The notes: generated from the sequence alone by a model not told the origin. A stretch of DNA of 64,000 bases from Rhodococcus sp. P-2 (GCF_016598535.1 NZ_CP066779.1:372001-436000); one strand, 5' to 3'. Numbered from the stretch's first letter, positions 26,421-34,940 are shown. Numbers and translations: made by a program.

Positions 26421-27925
26421 TGGAATCCCCTGTCTCGGAAGTCGAGTGCGGTGACAACTTGGTCGGGTCCGGGCATCGCCTCACCTGCCAGATCGGCGAC
26501 ACTCCAGGCAACCCGCAACGCTCGGTCAGCCCCACGAGCGGTTATCACCCCTTTACGCAGCGCCCGTTCCACCGGCGCCAACGCCGCACGCGAGAGTCTG
26601 AACTTCTGCCTCAACGCAGGCCCTGGCACTTCCGCGTTGGTCCGCCACCCGTACTCGCTCCACCGCTGGGCTGCAGTGTCTCGAGCTGCCGCCACGCGCG
26701 CACGAACATCGCCGGTGCTTTCCCCCACTTCGTCGATCAGCGCTCCGGTTGCAACGGCTTGCATCCGGACCCTGATGTCGACTCGGTCCAAGAGCGGGCC
26801 GGACAATTTCCCCAGGTATCGGCGACGCGCCGCGGGTGCACAGACACAATCCGCGTCTCTCGGCGGCGCGCACGGGCAGGGATTGGCGGCCAGGATCAGC
26901 TGGAACCGCGCCGGGTACCGCGCAACTCCGTCCCGCCGGGCGATTCGCACCTCCCCGTCTTCGAGCGGCGTGCGTAGCGCTTCGAGCACTTTCACCCCGA
27001 TCTCGGCACATTCGTCGAGGAACAGCACGCCGCGATGGGCCCGGCTGACCGCACCAGGACGAGCCATCCCACTACCACCACCCACCAGTGAGCTGACCGA
27101 CGAACTGTGATGCGGCGCAATGAAAGGCGGCATGTCGATCAACGGCCGATCCTCCGGCAACACCCCCGCCACCGAATGAATCGCCGTCACCTCCAACGAC
27201 TCCCCCTCCGTCAACGGCGGAAGAATCCCCGGAAGCCTCTGCGCCAACATCGTTTTCCCGATCCCCGGCGGACCCGTCAACATCAAATGATGCGCACCCG
27301 CCGCCGCAACCTCGATCGCCCACCGCGCATCCGTCTGCCCGACAACCTCACTCAAATCCCGCACCACCACCGAATCCGCACGCTCGAAAACATCAGGAAC
27401 AGCCAACGCCAACTCCCCACGCAACCACCCGATCACCGCAGACAAATCGTCGGCACCCAGCACCTCGATCCCCTTCACCAGGCCCGCCTCAGCCAACGCC
27501 CGAGTTGGAACCACCACAGTCCCCCACCCCGCCCGCTTCGCCGCAAGCACCGCAGGCAACACACCACGCACCGTCCGCAAACGACCGTCGAGTGCCAACT
27601 CCCCCAAAAAGACAGTCTCCCGCAACAACTTCCGCGGCAACTTCTTCGCCGCATCGAGAACCGACAACGACAAAGCCAAATCGTAAACACTGCCCACCTT
27701 CGGCAACGTCGCCGGCGACAACGCCAAAATCACCTTGCTGTCCGGCCACTCCTCACCGGAATTGGTCACCGCCGCCCGAATCCGATCACGCGACTCGTGC
27801 AACGCCGTATCAGGCAGCCCCACCAAATGCACCGCTGGCAACCCGCGCCCGATATCCGCCTCGATCTCCACAATCTGGCCGTCCACGCCACTGACCGCAA
27901 CAGAATGCGCCCGCCCCAACGCCAT
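26417..27925 (-). CDS. comM: YifB/ComM-family Mg-chelatase-like AAA ATPase
   Basis: This 502-residue protein has an N-terminal Lon-like domain (1-180) and an AAA+ module with Walker A TGPPGIGKT at 217-225 and Walker B LFLDE at 301-305. A Cys cluster (C350, C352, C360, C362) follows, which could bind zinc. ComM in Gram-negative competence acts as a branch-migration helicase; here that role is inferred from family only. The ATG at 27925 shares one base with the UPF0102 stop. Codon use changes abruptly near residue 285 (base about 27070): upstream Leu is mostly TTG and third bases favour G and T, and downstream use is normal for the window. Confidence 0.92.
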   Translation of the reverse strand: MALGRAHSVAVSGVDGQIVEIEADIGRGLPAVHLVGLPDTALHESRDRIRAAVTNSGEEWPDSKVILALSPATLPKVGSVYDLALSLSVLDAAKKLPRKLLRETVFLGELALDGRLRTVRGVLPAVLAAKRAGWGTVVVPTRALAEAGLVKGIEVLGADDLSAVIGWLRGELALAVPDVFERADSVVVRDLSEVVGQTDARWAIEVAAAGAHHLMLTGPPGIGKTMLAQRLPGILPPLTEGESLEVTAIHSVAGVLPEDRPLIDMPPFIAPHHSSSVSSLVGGGSGMARPGAVSRAHRGVLFLDECAEIGVKVLEALRTPLEDGEVRIARRDGVARYPARFQLILAANPCPCAPPRDADCVCAPAARRRYLGKLSGPLLDRVDIRVRMQAVATGALIDEVGESTGDVRARVAAARDTAAQRWSEYGWRTNAEVPGPALRQKFRLSRAALAPVERALRKGVITARGADRALRVAWSVADLAGEAMPGPDQVVTALDFRDRGFQ

Positions 27926-28390
27926 CAGAACGCATCCACAAAATGCTCGACCGAAAACTCGCCGCCGCGGCCGATCAGCACCGCCACCACATCGAAACGC
28001 ACCCTCGACCACGACCGACCCGAATCCGTGAGCCACTGCATCGCCAACACCCGAATCCGACGCTGCTTCGCGAACGTCACCGACTCCGCCGGACTCCCGT
28101 ACCCGACACCAGAGCGAGTCTTCACCTCCACGAACACAATCCGATCACCGGATGTCGCAATCACATCCAACTCGCCGTACCGACAACGCCAATTACGCTC
28201 GACAATCTCCAAACCCGCATCGATCAGGAACTCGACAGCCACATCCTCGCCCCGAGCACCCAACGCCATATTCCTCGCCATCACAGCCCCCACCACTCAC
28301 ACCCCGCGCCCGCCCATACGAAACGCGTCCCACCCACCACCCTCAACCCACCACCACAAAACCAAGCCACCCACAACCGACCTGTGGACA
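27070..28390. other. Patch of strongly skewed composition
   Basis: From about 27070 to 28390 the plus strand is rich in C and A (so the coding minus strand is rich in G and T). It covers the first 285 codons of comM, all of UPF0102 and about 100 bases of leader (runs such as CCACCACCCTCAACCCACC near 28336). Outside the patch both strands are balanced. Boundaries are by eye. Confidence 0.7.
27925..28281 (-). CDS. UPF0102 (YraN) nuclease-fold protein
   Basis: This 118-residue protein has a Holliday-junction-resolvase-like core: E37 and D39 in RYGELDVIA, then E52 and K54 in VFVEVKTR, the usual nuclease-fold residues. Function is unknown; the link with comM and dprA suggests DNA processing. I chose the ATG at 28281 with GGGGG 5 bases upstream over the GTG at 28296. 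It shares the G/T-skewed codon use of the 5' part of comM. Confidence 0.85.
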   Translation of the reverse strand: MARNMALGARGEDVAVEFLIDAGLEIVERNWRCRYGELDVIATSGDRIVFVEVKTRSGVGYGSPAESVTFAKQRRIRVLAMQWLTDSGRSWSRVRFDVVAVLIGRGGEFSVEHFVDAF

Positions 28391-28543
28391 ACTCAGAACC
28401 TGTGCAATTCGGCAGCGTGATACATCAACGACGGCGCACAATCCGACAATTTTCTGAAATTCCCCACAAATTGGACGAAAGTCCAGTAGAACTAGTTACA
28501 GTTTTGCTCAAACCGTCACGCACCCCGCTGAATGGAGTTCTAC

Positions 28544-29278
28544 ATGGCCCGCCGCTCACTTCGCCACGCAGTAGCAACCACCACATCCCTCGTTCTCATC
28601 GCCGCCGGCGTCACTGTTGGACTTGGCGCCTCGGTGGCGCAAGCAGCACCGGCCTGCGCGCTCAACCAGTCGGTCACCGACAGTTGGGCCGGTTCCCTCG
28701 GGACGCCGTACACCGTCAGCAAGGAGGTTGTCGGCGACGGCAAGGTCGCAGCGGGTCAGACGGTCACCTACATCACCAAGGTTTCCGGTTCCGGAGCCCT
28801 CGTCAATCAGATCCGCGATTTCCACCCGGCAGGATTCCAGCTCGTCAAGGCTCGCCTGAACGTCAAATGGCTTATCGGCGACCAGAAGTGGGACGACGTC
28901 ACCAAGACCGTCGTCGTCGGCAATAACTCCGTGGTGGCAAAGGGCGGCGGATGGACCACTGCGGGCGGCGGCGTCATCGCTTTGGAAACCACCTACAAAG
29001 TTCCCGATAACGCAGTTGTAGGCACGCAGCTCGACAGCGGCGCCGGCACCAACATTGTGCTGGCGGCGGGCGACTGGAACATCAATCCGATGGGCGTCTG
29101 CGTCACCATCCGGCAGCCGAACCCCGTCGAGGCGGGCGCCGGAAGCCTCGAGGACATGGGCTTCGGCTCACTCAACTCCGGATCAGGCCAGGTATTCGGC
29201 TCCCTCACCGACCCGCAGGGGTCGATGACCAATGTCATCAGCGGTGTCCTGGGCAATGTGCTCGGCAACATGAGCTGA
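28544..29278 (+). CDS. Secreted protein of unknown function
   Basis: This 244-residue protein has a clear signal peptide cut near AQA (residue 34). The mature part is made of alternating strands (for example GQTVTYITKVSGSG) and looks like an immunoglobulin-like or DUF11-like beta domain, followed by a glycine/serine-rich end (about 195-244). It has only two cysteines, C38 and C186, so one disulfide is likely. I do not recognise the family. The ATG at 28544 has GGAG 6 bases upstream. It is transcribed alone, between the UPF0102 gene and the AraC gene, and ends in a strong terminator. Confidence 0.75.
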   Translation: MARRSLRHAVATTTSLVLIAAGVTVGLGASVAQAAPACALNQSVTDSWAGSLGTPYTVSKEVVGDGKVAAGQTVTYITKVSGSGALVNQIRDFHPAGFQLVKARLNVKWLIGDQKWDDVTKTVVVGNNSVVAKGGGWTTAGGGVIALETTYKVPDNAVVGTQLDSGAGTNIVLAAGDWNINPMGVCVTIRQPNPVEAGAGSLEDMGFGSLNSGSGQVFGSLTDPQGSMTNVISGVLGNVLGNMS

Positions 29279-29299
29279 CTCAGTTCAGATTGGTAAATC

Positions 29300-29338
29300 G
29301 GCCGAGCTACCAGCAGATGCTGGTAGCTCGGCCCATTT
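29300..29338 (+). terminator. Intrinsic terminator of the secreted-protein gene
   Basis: A perfect 16-base stem GGCCGAGCTACCAGCA with a two-base centre is followed by CATTTCT. Confidence 0.9.
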
Positions 29339-29393
29339 CTACCTTGCCGAACAAAGCTTTGCCGTCAACCGAGTTCAAGAAATCATCAGCAAA

Positions 29394-30200
29394 TCACCGT
29401 ATCAGCCTTCCGCCGTACCGGGCCGGCGTCGTACCGAAGGTTTCCCGAAATGCGGCGATGAACCCACTGCTGGTGCGGTAACCAACCTGCGGGGCAACGT
29501 CATTGACACCCTCACCCCGCGCGAGCATCTCGAGTGATGCATACATGCGTGCTCGAGTTCTCCACTGCCCGAACGTAATCCCCGTATCGGCAACAAAGGC
29601 TCGCATCAAGGTCTTGGAACTGACCCCGAGTTCGCCCGCCCACTCCCCCAGCGTCCGTGAGTCCGCCGGATCAGCGAGGATCCGGGCTGAAACCGAACTC
29701 GCCGCAGCGTTGCGAGGAACCGCGAGGACGTCGTGCCGTTCGGGTGCTGAAGCAAGAATGTCGTAGAGCAACTCCTGACTCATCAACCGCCGAGCATCGT
29801 CGATGGTCCGGTCGGCGAGGTGCCGCAACAATTGAGCGGACAGTGCGTCGACTTCGAGAACACGTGGCTGAGTCCACCGCGGCCCGGCAGGGCGTAGATC
29901 CGGACGCGCATAGGCCGCGATCATGCATCCCTCCGTCAGAAGAGTCATGTCATGGAGGACGGTGCCCGGCAGCCAGACCAAGTGTTCGCTGTGCAGGTGC
30001 CACACATTGCCCCCGGCAGCGATCTGCATCGTGCCTTCACTCATCCAGGCGATCTGATGCTCCGGGTGTCGATGAGCTCCGTACGCGGTCACGCCGTCGA
30101 CGATGTTGGCGTAAACCTGAAAATCTTTGAATGTCCGTCCGCGACTATCGGGGAGCGCTAGCAAGGAGTTTGGGCGAGTCGAGTACTCGAGAGTGGACAT
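29394..30200 (-). CDS. AraC-family transcriptional regulator
   Basis: This 268-residue regulator has an N-terminal cupin-like sensor region (HRHPEHQIAWM near residue 45) and a C-terminal AraC double helix-turn-helix (about 165-265, WAGELGVSSKTLMRAF and VGYRTSSGFIAAFRETFG). The ATG at 30200 was chosen over the open upstream extension because the sensor domain begins there and an AGGAAG precedes it. It is divergent from an iron-siderophore binding lipoprotein and shares its iron box, so it is likely an iron-related activator or repressor, comparable with RipA of Corynebacterium (inference). Confidence 0.85.
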   Translation of the reverse strand: MSTLEYSTRPNSLLALPDSRGRTFKDFQVYANIVDGVTAYGAHRHPEHQIAWMSEGTMQIAAGGNVWHLHSEHLVWLPGTVLHDMTLLTEGCMIAAYARPDLRPAGPRWTQPRVLEVDALSAQLLRHLADRTIDDARRLMSQELLYDILASAPERHDVLAVPRNAAASSVSARILADPADSRTLGEWAGELGVSSKTLMRAFVADTGITFGQWRTRARMYASLEMLARGEGVNDVAPQVGYRTSSGFIAAFRETFGTTPARYGGRLIR

Positions 30201-30257
30201 TTTCCGTCTTCCTGGGCGTATCCGAGTCCATCCGGAAGGATGGACCGACAATTCTGC

Positions 30258-30276
30258 AAAGGTTAGCCTCACTTTA
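30258..30276. promoter_or_regulatory. IdeR/DtxR iron box between AraC gene and siderophore lipoprotein
   Basis: The sequence AGGTTAGCCTCACTT (30260-30274) matches 13 of 15 central positions of the iron-box consensus by my alignment. It lies 58 bases from the AraC start and 75 bases from the lipoprotein start, so it can repress both under iron sufficiency. Confidence 0.7.
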
Positions 30277-30350
30277 TTGCTGACGCGACCAGTTCAGCAC
30301 TTTCCTGCGGAACTCAGATCACTCGCCCACCACTTCGAAGGAGCATGTAC

Positions 30351-31352
30351 GTGCCCTCACGTAGCACCCGAATCCTCGCCGCCCTACTCACGACGGCCGC
30401 GATCATCGGGTTCTCGACCGCCTGCGGAACCTCGCAAGGCGTCGACACCACATCAGCGACCCAGAGCAACGACGCATTCCCCGTGACGATCGAGCACGCC
30501 CTGGGTTCGACGACAATCGACGCCGAACCACAGCGCGTCGTCACACTCGGCTACACCGATCACGAACCACTGCTTGCCTTGGGAGTCGAACCCGTCGGCA
30601 TGGCCGAATGGTGGGGGTCCGGCATGGATGAAAGCTGGCCGTGGACGAAGGACTACTGGAAGGGGAAAACTCCGACGTACATCAACAGCGGCGGAGACTT
30701 CAACTTCGAGCAAATCGCCTCCCTCGCACCAGATCTGATCCTCGCGCTGTACGCCGACATCGACACGGAAACCTACAAGAAGCTGACCTCGATTGCGCCG
30801 ACCGTCGCGCAGAGCAAGGACTACGACGCATACACAACGCCGTGGACCGACATGACGGTCACCGCCGGGCGCGCCCTCGGCAAAGAACCACAAGCTCGAC
30901 AATTGATCACGGATACCGAAAACGCGTTTGCCACCGCTCGCGCTGCGCACCCGGAATTCGCCGGGCAAACCGCGACGATCGTCAACCTCGACACTCCCGA
31001 GGGATACGTGTTCTCGTCGCACGACCCACGCGGAATCTTCCTCTCGTCACTCGGATTCACCCTCCCGCCGACGGTCGACACATTTGTCGGCGACCAGTTC
31101 GGCGACTGGCTCCCGAACGAGCGCTACGACATCCTCGAGCCCGTCGACCGCTTGATCGTGATGGCCGATCCGGAGGGCGAGAAGGCTCTCGCCGGCAACA
31201 CTCTTTACCAGCGGTTACCCGCTGTGAAAAACGGAAATGCGATAGTCGTGCGATACACCGCAGATCCACCCGTCGGCGCTGCAATGTCCGGCAACACCGT
31301 CCTCAGCATCCCCTATGCCATCGACCAGCTGACAGCTACCTTGTCGAAGTAG
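30351..31352 (+). CDS. Iron-siderophore ABC transporter substrate-binding lipoprotein
   Basis: This 333-residue protein belongs to the FecB/periplasmic-binding type II group. Its lipoprotein signal ends FSTAC (Cys 25). The binding-protein core shows PQRVVTLGYTDHEPLLALGV and IASLAPDLILALYAD. It should capture a ferric siderophore outside the membrane. No permease or ATPase follows in the window, so it must work with a transporter encoded elsewhere. I chose the GTG at 30351 because AAGGAG lies 7 bases upstream; the ATG at 30345 is too close to that site. It is controlled by the adjacent iron box (inference). Confidence 0.9.
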   Translation: MPSRSTRILAALLTTAAIIGFSTACGTSQGVDTTSATQSNDAFPVTIEHALGSTTIDAEPQRVVTLGYTDHEPLLALGVEPVGMAEWWGSGMDESWPWTKDYWKGKTPTYINSGGDFNFEQIASLAPDLILALYADIDTETYKKLTSIAPTVAQSKDYDAYTTPWTDMTVTAGRALGKEPQARQLITDTENAFATARAAHPEFAGQTATIVNLDTPEGYVFSSHDPRGIFLSSLGFTLPPTVDTFVGDQFGDWLPNERYDILEPVDRLIVMADPEGEKALAGNTLYQRLPAVKNGNAIVVRYTADPPVGAAMSGNTVLSIPYAIDQLTATLSK

Positions 31353-31389
31353 ACAGCAGGACCAGGTATCGAAAATATGTTCGAAGAGT

Positions 31390-31399
31390 GTTAGCCTCA
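31390..31399 (+). promoter_or_regulatory. Half iron-box-like sequence before a small gene
   Basis: GTTAGCCTCA occurs here identically to the core of the box at 30262-30271, 36 bases before the start of the 72-residue gene. The second half is not conserved, so binding by IdeR is only a possibility. Confidence 0.3.
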
Positions 31400-31434
31400 A
31401 TCCCAGGAAGCACCCACGAACATCGAGGACCGCC

Positions 31435-31653
31435 ATGGACGAGGTACCGGACACCGCGTTAGATCTGGCTCGACTGGTCGACGAGTTGACGGTTCTCGAC
31501 CAGCGACGCGTCGACATCGGCGAGAGCTTGGTTCACCTCGAGTACCTCTACTCCCGAATGGGCGCTCGGCAACAGGCAGATGCTGCCCGAAAAGCCTTTC
31601 AGGAGAAGTATGTCGGGCGAATCTACGAACTCGCAGACGGCCTGCGCACCTGA
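31435..31653 (+). CDS. Small hypothetical protein, 72 residues
   Basis: This is an acidic, helix-rich protein with heptad-like spacing (LARLVDELTVLDQRRVDIGE), probably a short coiled coil. Codon use has C or G in most third positions, as in real genes here, and GAGGA lies 5 bases before the ATG. No family is recognised. It sits between the siderophore lipoprotein and rtcB on the same strand, with an iron-box-like core 36 bases upstream. Confidence 0.6.
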   Translation: MDEVPDTALDLARLVDELTVLDQRRVDIGESLVHLEYLYSRMGARQQADAARKAFQEKYVGRIYELADGLRT

Positions 31654-31752
31654 AAAGGGGTTGCACACAACCACGGACGAAGCGCATGGTCAATCCTGCA
31701 CGACACACGTCGGACCGATCGGTTTGGCTGTGAACTATGTGGGAGAAATCTG

Positions 31753-32934
31753 ATGGAGAAGATCACCAAGAGGCTGTGGAACTGGGCATCGATACTCGAC
31801 GAGAACACTCGTGAGCAAGCGCTGCGCACGTCCCAGATGCCTTTTGTCCGTCCACATCTGGCATTGATGCCGGATGCGCACCTCGGTGCGGGTGCGACGG
31901 TGGGTTCGGTCATTCCGACGGAAGGCGCAATCATGCCCGCCGCCGTAGGAGTCGATATCGGCTGCGGAATGATCGCGGTCAAAACCCAGTTCAGCGCATG
32001 CGACCTTCAAGGCCGCGACCTGAGCATTCTTCGCCACAGCATCGAACGCTCCGTCCCGCTCTCGGCAGGTGTCTACAACACGACGCTGAGCGACACGGCG
32101 CACATCCGCATCGCAGAACTCGAGGCGATGGCGGGCGATCGTCTGGCCTTCTACGACAAGTTCAAGAACAACTGGAGGTTTCAGCTCGGAACGCTGGGTT
32201 CTGGCAACCACTTCATCGAGGTGACGCTCGACGAGAGCGACGGCGTCTGGCTGTTCCTGCACTCGGGAAGCCGCGGTATCGGAAACAAGCTCGCACAGCA
32301 TCACATCAAGATCGCCAAGGACTTGTGCGAGCGGTGGTACATCGACCTTCCCGATCCGGATCTTGCCTACCTGGTCGAGAGGACACCCGAATTCGACTCG
32401 TACATCACCGATCTCAACTGGGCTCAGCATTTCGCCCTGCTCAACCGAGAAGAGATGATGGACCGCGTCGTGAAGGACTTCGCGCATTTCATGGGTGACG
32501 GCAAACCCGCGATCATCGACGAGCTCGAGCGGATCAACTGCCACCACAACTTCACCCAGAAGGAGTTCCACATGGGTCGCGGAGTGTGGTTGAGCCGTAA
32601 GGGTGCGATCAAGGCAGACGAGGGCACGCCCGGGCTCATCCCCGGTTCGATGGGAACCGCGAGTTACGTCGTCGTCGGCAAGGGAAACGTGCCCTCGTTC
32701 AAGTCCAGCCCCCACGGCGCGGGTCGGGTGTACGGACGTAACCAGGCACGCAAGACCTTCACCATCGAAGATCTCGACAAGGCGATGGTCGGCATCGAAT
32801 ACAAGCGCTCCGCGGCGTTCCTCGACGAGATCCCGGGTGCGTACAAGGACATCGACGTCGTGATGGACGACGCGAAGGACTTGGTCGAGATTCGACACAC
32901 CCTGCGTCAGATCGTGAACGTCAAGGGCAACTGA
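31753..32934 (+). CDS. rtcB: RtcB-family RNA ligase
   Basis: This 393-residue enzyme joins RNA 2',3'-cyclic phosphate ends to 5'-OH with GTP and Mn2+. Metal and catalytic residues are visible: D68 and C71 (GVDIGCGM), H153 (LGSGNHFIE), H170 (LHSGSRGIG) and the guanylated histidine H321 (SPHGAGR). The family usually reads S-C-H in that last motif; here it is S-P-H, which keeps the histidine. No archease gene or RtcA is in the window. GGGAG lies 8 bases before the ATG. A strong terminator follows. The physiological substrate (tRNA or damaged rRNA) is unknown. Confidence 0.92.
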   Translation: MEKITKRLWNWASILDENTREQALRTSQMPFVRPHLALMPDAHLGAGATVGSVIPTEGAIMPAAVGVDIGCGMIAVKTQFSACDLQGRDLSILRHSIERSVPLSAGVYNTTLSDTAHIRIAELEAMAGDRLAFYDKFKNNWRFQLGTLGSGNHFIEVTLDESDGVWLFLHSGSRGIGNKLAQHHIKIAKDLCERWYIDLPDPDLAYLVERTPEFDSYITDLNWAQHFALLNREEMMDRVVKDFAHFMGDGKPAIIDELERINCHHNFTQKEFHMGRGVWLSRKGAIKADEGTPGLIPGSMGTASYVVVGKGNVPSFKSSPHGAGRVYGRNQARKTFTIEDLDKAMVGIEYKRSAAFLDEIPGAYKDIDVVMDDAKDLVEIRHTLRQIVNVKGN

Positions 32935-32956
32935 TCCGGCACAAAGCAGCGAAATA

Positions 32957-32990
32957 CGAAGTGCCCCGCCGATATCGGCGGGGCACTTCG
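32957..32990. terminator. Bidirectional terminator
   Basis: A perfect palindrome CGAAGTGCCCCGCCGAT and complement lies between convergent rtcB and the DUF2469 gene. Confidence 0.88.
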
Positions 32991-33018
32991 TCGTCGAGAT
33001 CTGTGCAGCACGCACAGG

Positions 33019-33324
33019 TCAGTCAGGAAGGCGCAGATCCGGCTTGTCCAACTCTTCGATGTTGACGTCCTTGAACGTCACGACGCGCACGTACTTCACG
33101 AATCGCGCCGGGCGGTACATGTCCCACACCCAGGCGTCGGACATCCGCAGCTCGAAGTAGATTTCCCCGTCGGAATTGTGGGGCAGCAACTCGACCGTGT
33201 TGGCCAGGTAGAAACGTCGTTCGGTCTCCACGACGTAGGAGAACTGTCCGACGATGTCCCGGTATTCACGGTAGAGCGACAGCTCCATCTCGGTTTCGTA
33301 CTTCTCGAGATCCTCGGCACTCAT
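33019..33324 (-). CDS. DUF2469 protein
   Basis: This 101-residue protein matches the small acidic DUF2469 family found next to rnhB in mycobacteria (Rv2901c from memory). It begins MSAEDLEKYETEMELSLYRE and contains VVETERRFYLANTVEL. Function is unknown. The ATG at 33324 sets the family length; the frame is open upstream into rnhB without homologous sequence. It lies 37 bases after rnhB, in the rplS-lepB-rnhB block. Confidence 0.88.
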   Translation of the reverse strand: MSAEDLEKYETEMELSLYREYRDIVGQFSYVVETERRFYLANTVELLPHNSDGEIYFELRMSDAWVWDMYRPARFVKYVRVVTFKDVNIEELDKPDLRLPD

Positions 33325-33361
33325 CGGTTTAGCCAGTCCTCCCAGTTCGTCTGAACTTCCA

Positions 33362-34042
33362 TCATCCCGTACGGCCTGCACGTTGTTCCAACCGGACTCC
33401 CGCAGCCACCACGTTGGCATAGGTCATGCGGTGTTCGGGGCACGGCCCCAGGTCTTCGAGAGCGTCCATGTGCAGGGGCGTGCTGTATCCCTTGTGAATC
33501 GCGAAGCTGTATCCGGGATGAGTGTTGTCCATCTCGGTCATCACACGATCTCGGGTCACCTTCGCGAGAACGCTCGCCGCGGCGATACATGCAGCGGCGC
33601 CGTCACCGCCGATGACCGGCAGCGAGGGAGCCGTCAAACCCGGAACCCGGAACCCGTCGGTGAGGACGTAGCCCGGTTCGAGGTCGAGGCCCGCAACTGC
33701 TCGTCGCATCCCCTCGATGTTGGCGACGTGGATACCGATCTGATCGACTTCCGCAGCGGGTACCGAAATAACACTCCACGCCAACGCCAAACGCTTGATG
33801 GCCGGGAAGAGCTCCTCGCGCGCGCGTTCGGTCAACTTCTTCGAATCGTCGAGCCGCGCCAGTGCCGCTTGCGGTTTCGGCGCCAGGACACACGCGGCAA
33901 TGACGAGTGGACCAGCGCACGCTCCGCGCCCGGCTTCGTCGACGCCGGCGACCGGACCGAGTCCGGTTCGCGCCAACGCAGACTCCATCGTCCGCAGACC
34001 TGCCGATCTGCGAATGACAACGCGAGGGGGCCAACTACTCAC
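33362..34042 (-). CDS. rnhB: Ribonuclease HII
   Basis: RNase HII removes ribonucleotides from DNA. It has 226 residues; the catalytic motif [12 protein letters not shown] has D35 and E36, followed by [12 protein letters not shown] and the [17 protein letters not shown] segment. The GTG start at 34042 is in the usual position, but a later start is possible because the first 15 residues are not conserved in my reading. It follows lepB by 50 bases. Confidence 0.95.
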   Translation of the reverse strand: MSSWPPRVVIRRSAGLRTMESALARTGLGPVAGVDEAGRGACAGPLVIAACVLAPKPQAALARLDDSKKLTERAREELFPAIKRLALAWSVISVPAAEVDQIGIHVANIEGMRRAVAGLDLEPGYVLTDGFRVPGLTAPSLPVIGGDGAAACIAAASVLAKVTRDRVMTEMDNTHPGYSFAIHKGYSTPLHMDALEDLGPCPEHRMTYANVVAAGVRLEQRAGRTG

Positions 34043-34092
34043 TGTCTCTGCCTACTCGGAACTACGCGAATCCATGTGTGCGGTCCGACAAC

Positions 34093-34896
34093 TCAGTTGC
34101 CCTGAATATCAGGCGCATCGATGCCGCCCATTCGCGACGGGGGAAGGACGATGAATCGAGCTTGACCGATGATGTTGTCGATCGGGACTGTTCCCTGGAA
34201 CTCGTCATCCACGTGGTAGCGCGAGTCGGCGGAATTGCTGCGGTTGTCGCCCATGACCCACACGTGGCCCTCGGGAACGGTGATCGGTCCGAAGCATCGG
34301 CCCGACTTCACTTCGGTGTCACACGTTTGTGTTCCCGGAGTGAACGGGAAATCCATCTTGATGTACGGCTCGTTCAGCGGTTTGCCGTCGACCAGGACTC
34401 GGCCCTGGTCATCACAGCATTCGACGGTCTGGCCACCTGTTGCGATCACTCGCTTGACCAAGTCGTTCTCGTCCGGCGGAACGAGGCCGACCCACGAACC
34501 GACTTCTTGAATGCCGCGGACTACAACGTTGTCGGACCGATTGGACACATATTTCGTGTTCCACGAATCGGGTCCCTTGAAGACGACGACGTCACCGGGT
34601 TCCGGATCGCCGAAGCGGTATCCGATCTTCTCCACCACGATGCGGTCACCGGTACATCCTGCACAGCCGTGCAGTGTCGGTTCCATCGATTCGGATGGGA
34701 TGAGAAAAACTCTGAAGACAAATGCCTGAAGGACGATGCTGAGTACCAGCGCTACGCCGATCAGAACAGGGAGTTCTCGCAGGAACGATCGCTGTTTCTT
34801 CTGCGGCCGATGTGAGGTCGGTTCCGCGGAACCGCTTGATCCCTCGTGATTCTCGGGTCCGGACGACAATGCCTGCTCCTTCGAAGAATCTGCCAC
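34093..34896 (-). CDS. lepB: Signal peptidase I
   Basis: This 267-residue enzyme cuts signal peptides at the outer face of the membrane. It has a hydrophilic start (1-40), one membrane anchor (about 43-65), the nucleophile S70 (IPSESMEPTL), the general base K148 (DLVKRVIATGG) and the box E motif GDNRSNSADSRY. I chose the GTG at 34896; the open frame upstream runs into a hairpin and the end of rplS. No ribosome site is seen before it, so a leaderless or short-leader message is likely. Confidence 0.93.
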   Translation of the reverse strand: MADSSKEQALSSGPENHEGSSGSAEPTSHRPQKKQRSFLRELPVLIGVALVLSIVLQAFVFRVFLIPSESMEPTLHGCAGCTGDRIVVEKIGYRFGDPEPGDVVVFKGPDSWNTKYVSNRSDNVVVRGIQEVGSWVGLVPPDENDLVKRVIATGGQTVECCDDQGRVLVDGKPLNEPYIKMDFPFTPGTQTCDTEVKSGRCFGPITVPEGHVWVMGDNRSNSADSRYHVDDEFQGTVPIDNIIGQARFIVLPPSRMGGIDAPDIQGN

Positions 34897-34908
34897 AGAA
34901 ACCAGATT

Positions 34909-34940
34909 AGCCCGACACCGCGCGTACGCGGTGCCGGGCT
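34909..34940 (-). terminator. Hairpin between rplS and lepB
   Basis: AGCCCG and CACCGCG arms pair with their complements (one mismatch) around a CGTA loop. On the minus strand it is followed by AATCTGGTTTCTG and then the lepB GTG 12 bases on. It can act as a terminator or attenuator for rplS transcripts. Confidence 0.6.

Noticed and set aside
27107-28420. Long plus-strand open frame of 437 residues opposite comM and UPF0102
   Set aside because: It has a low-complexity Pro/His/Arg/Thr translation that follows from the C/A-rich strand of the skewed patch, with no ribosome site and no family resemblance.
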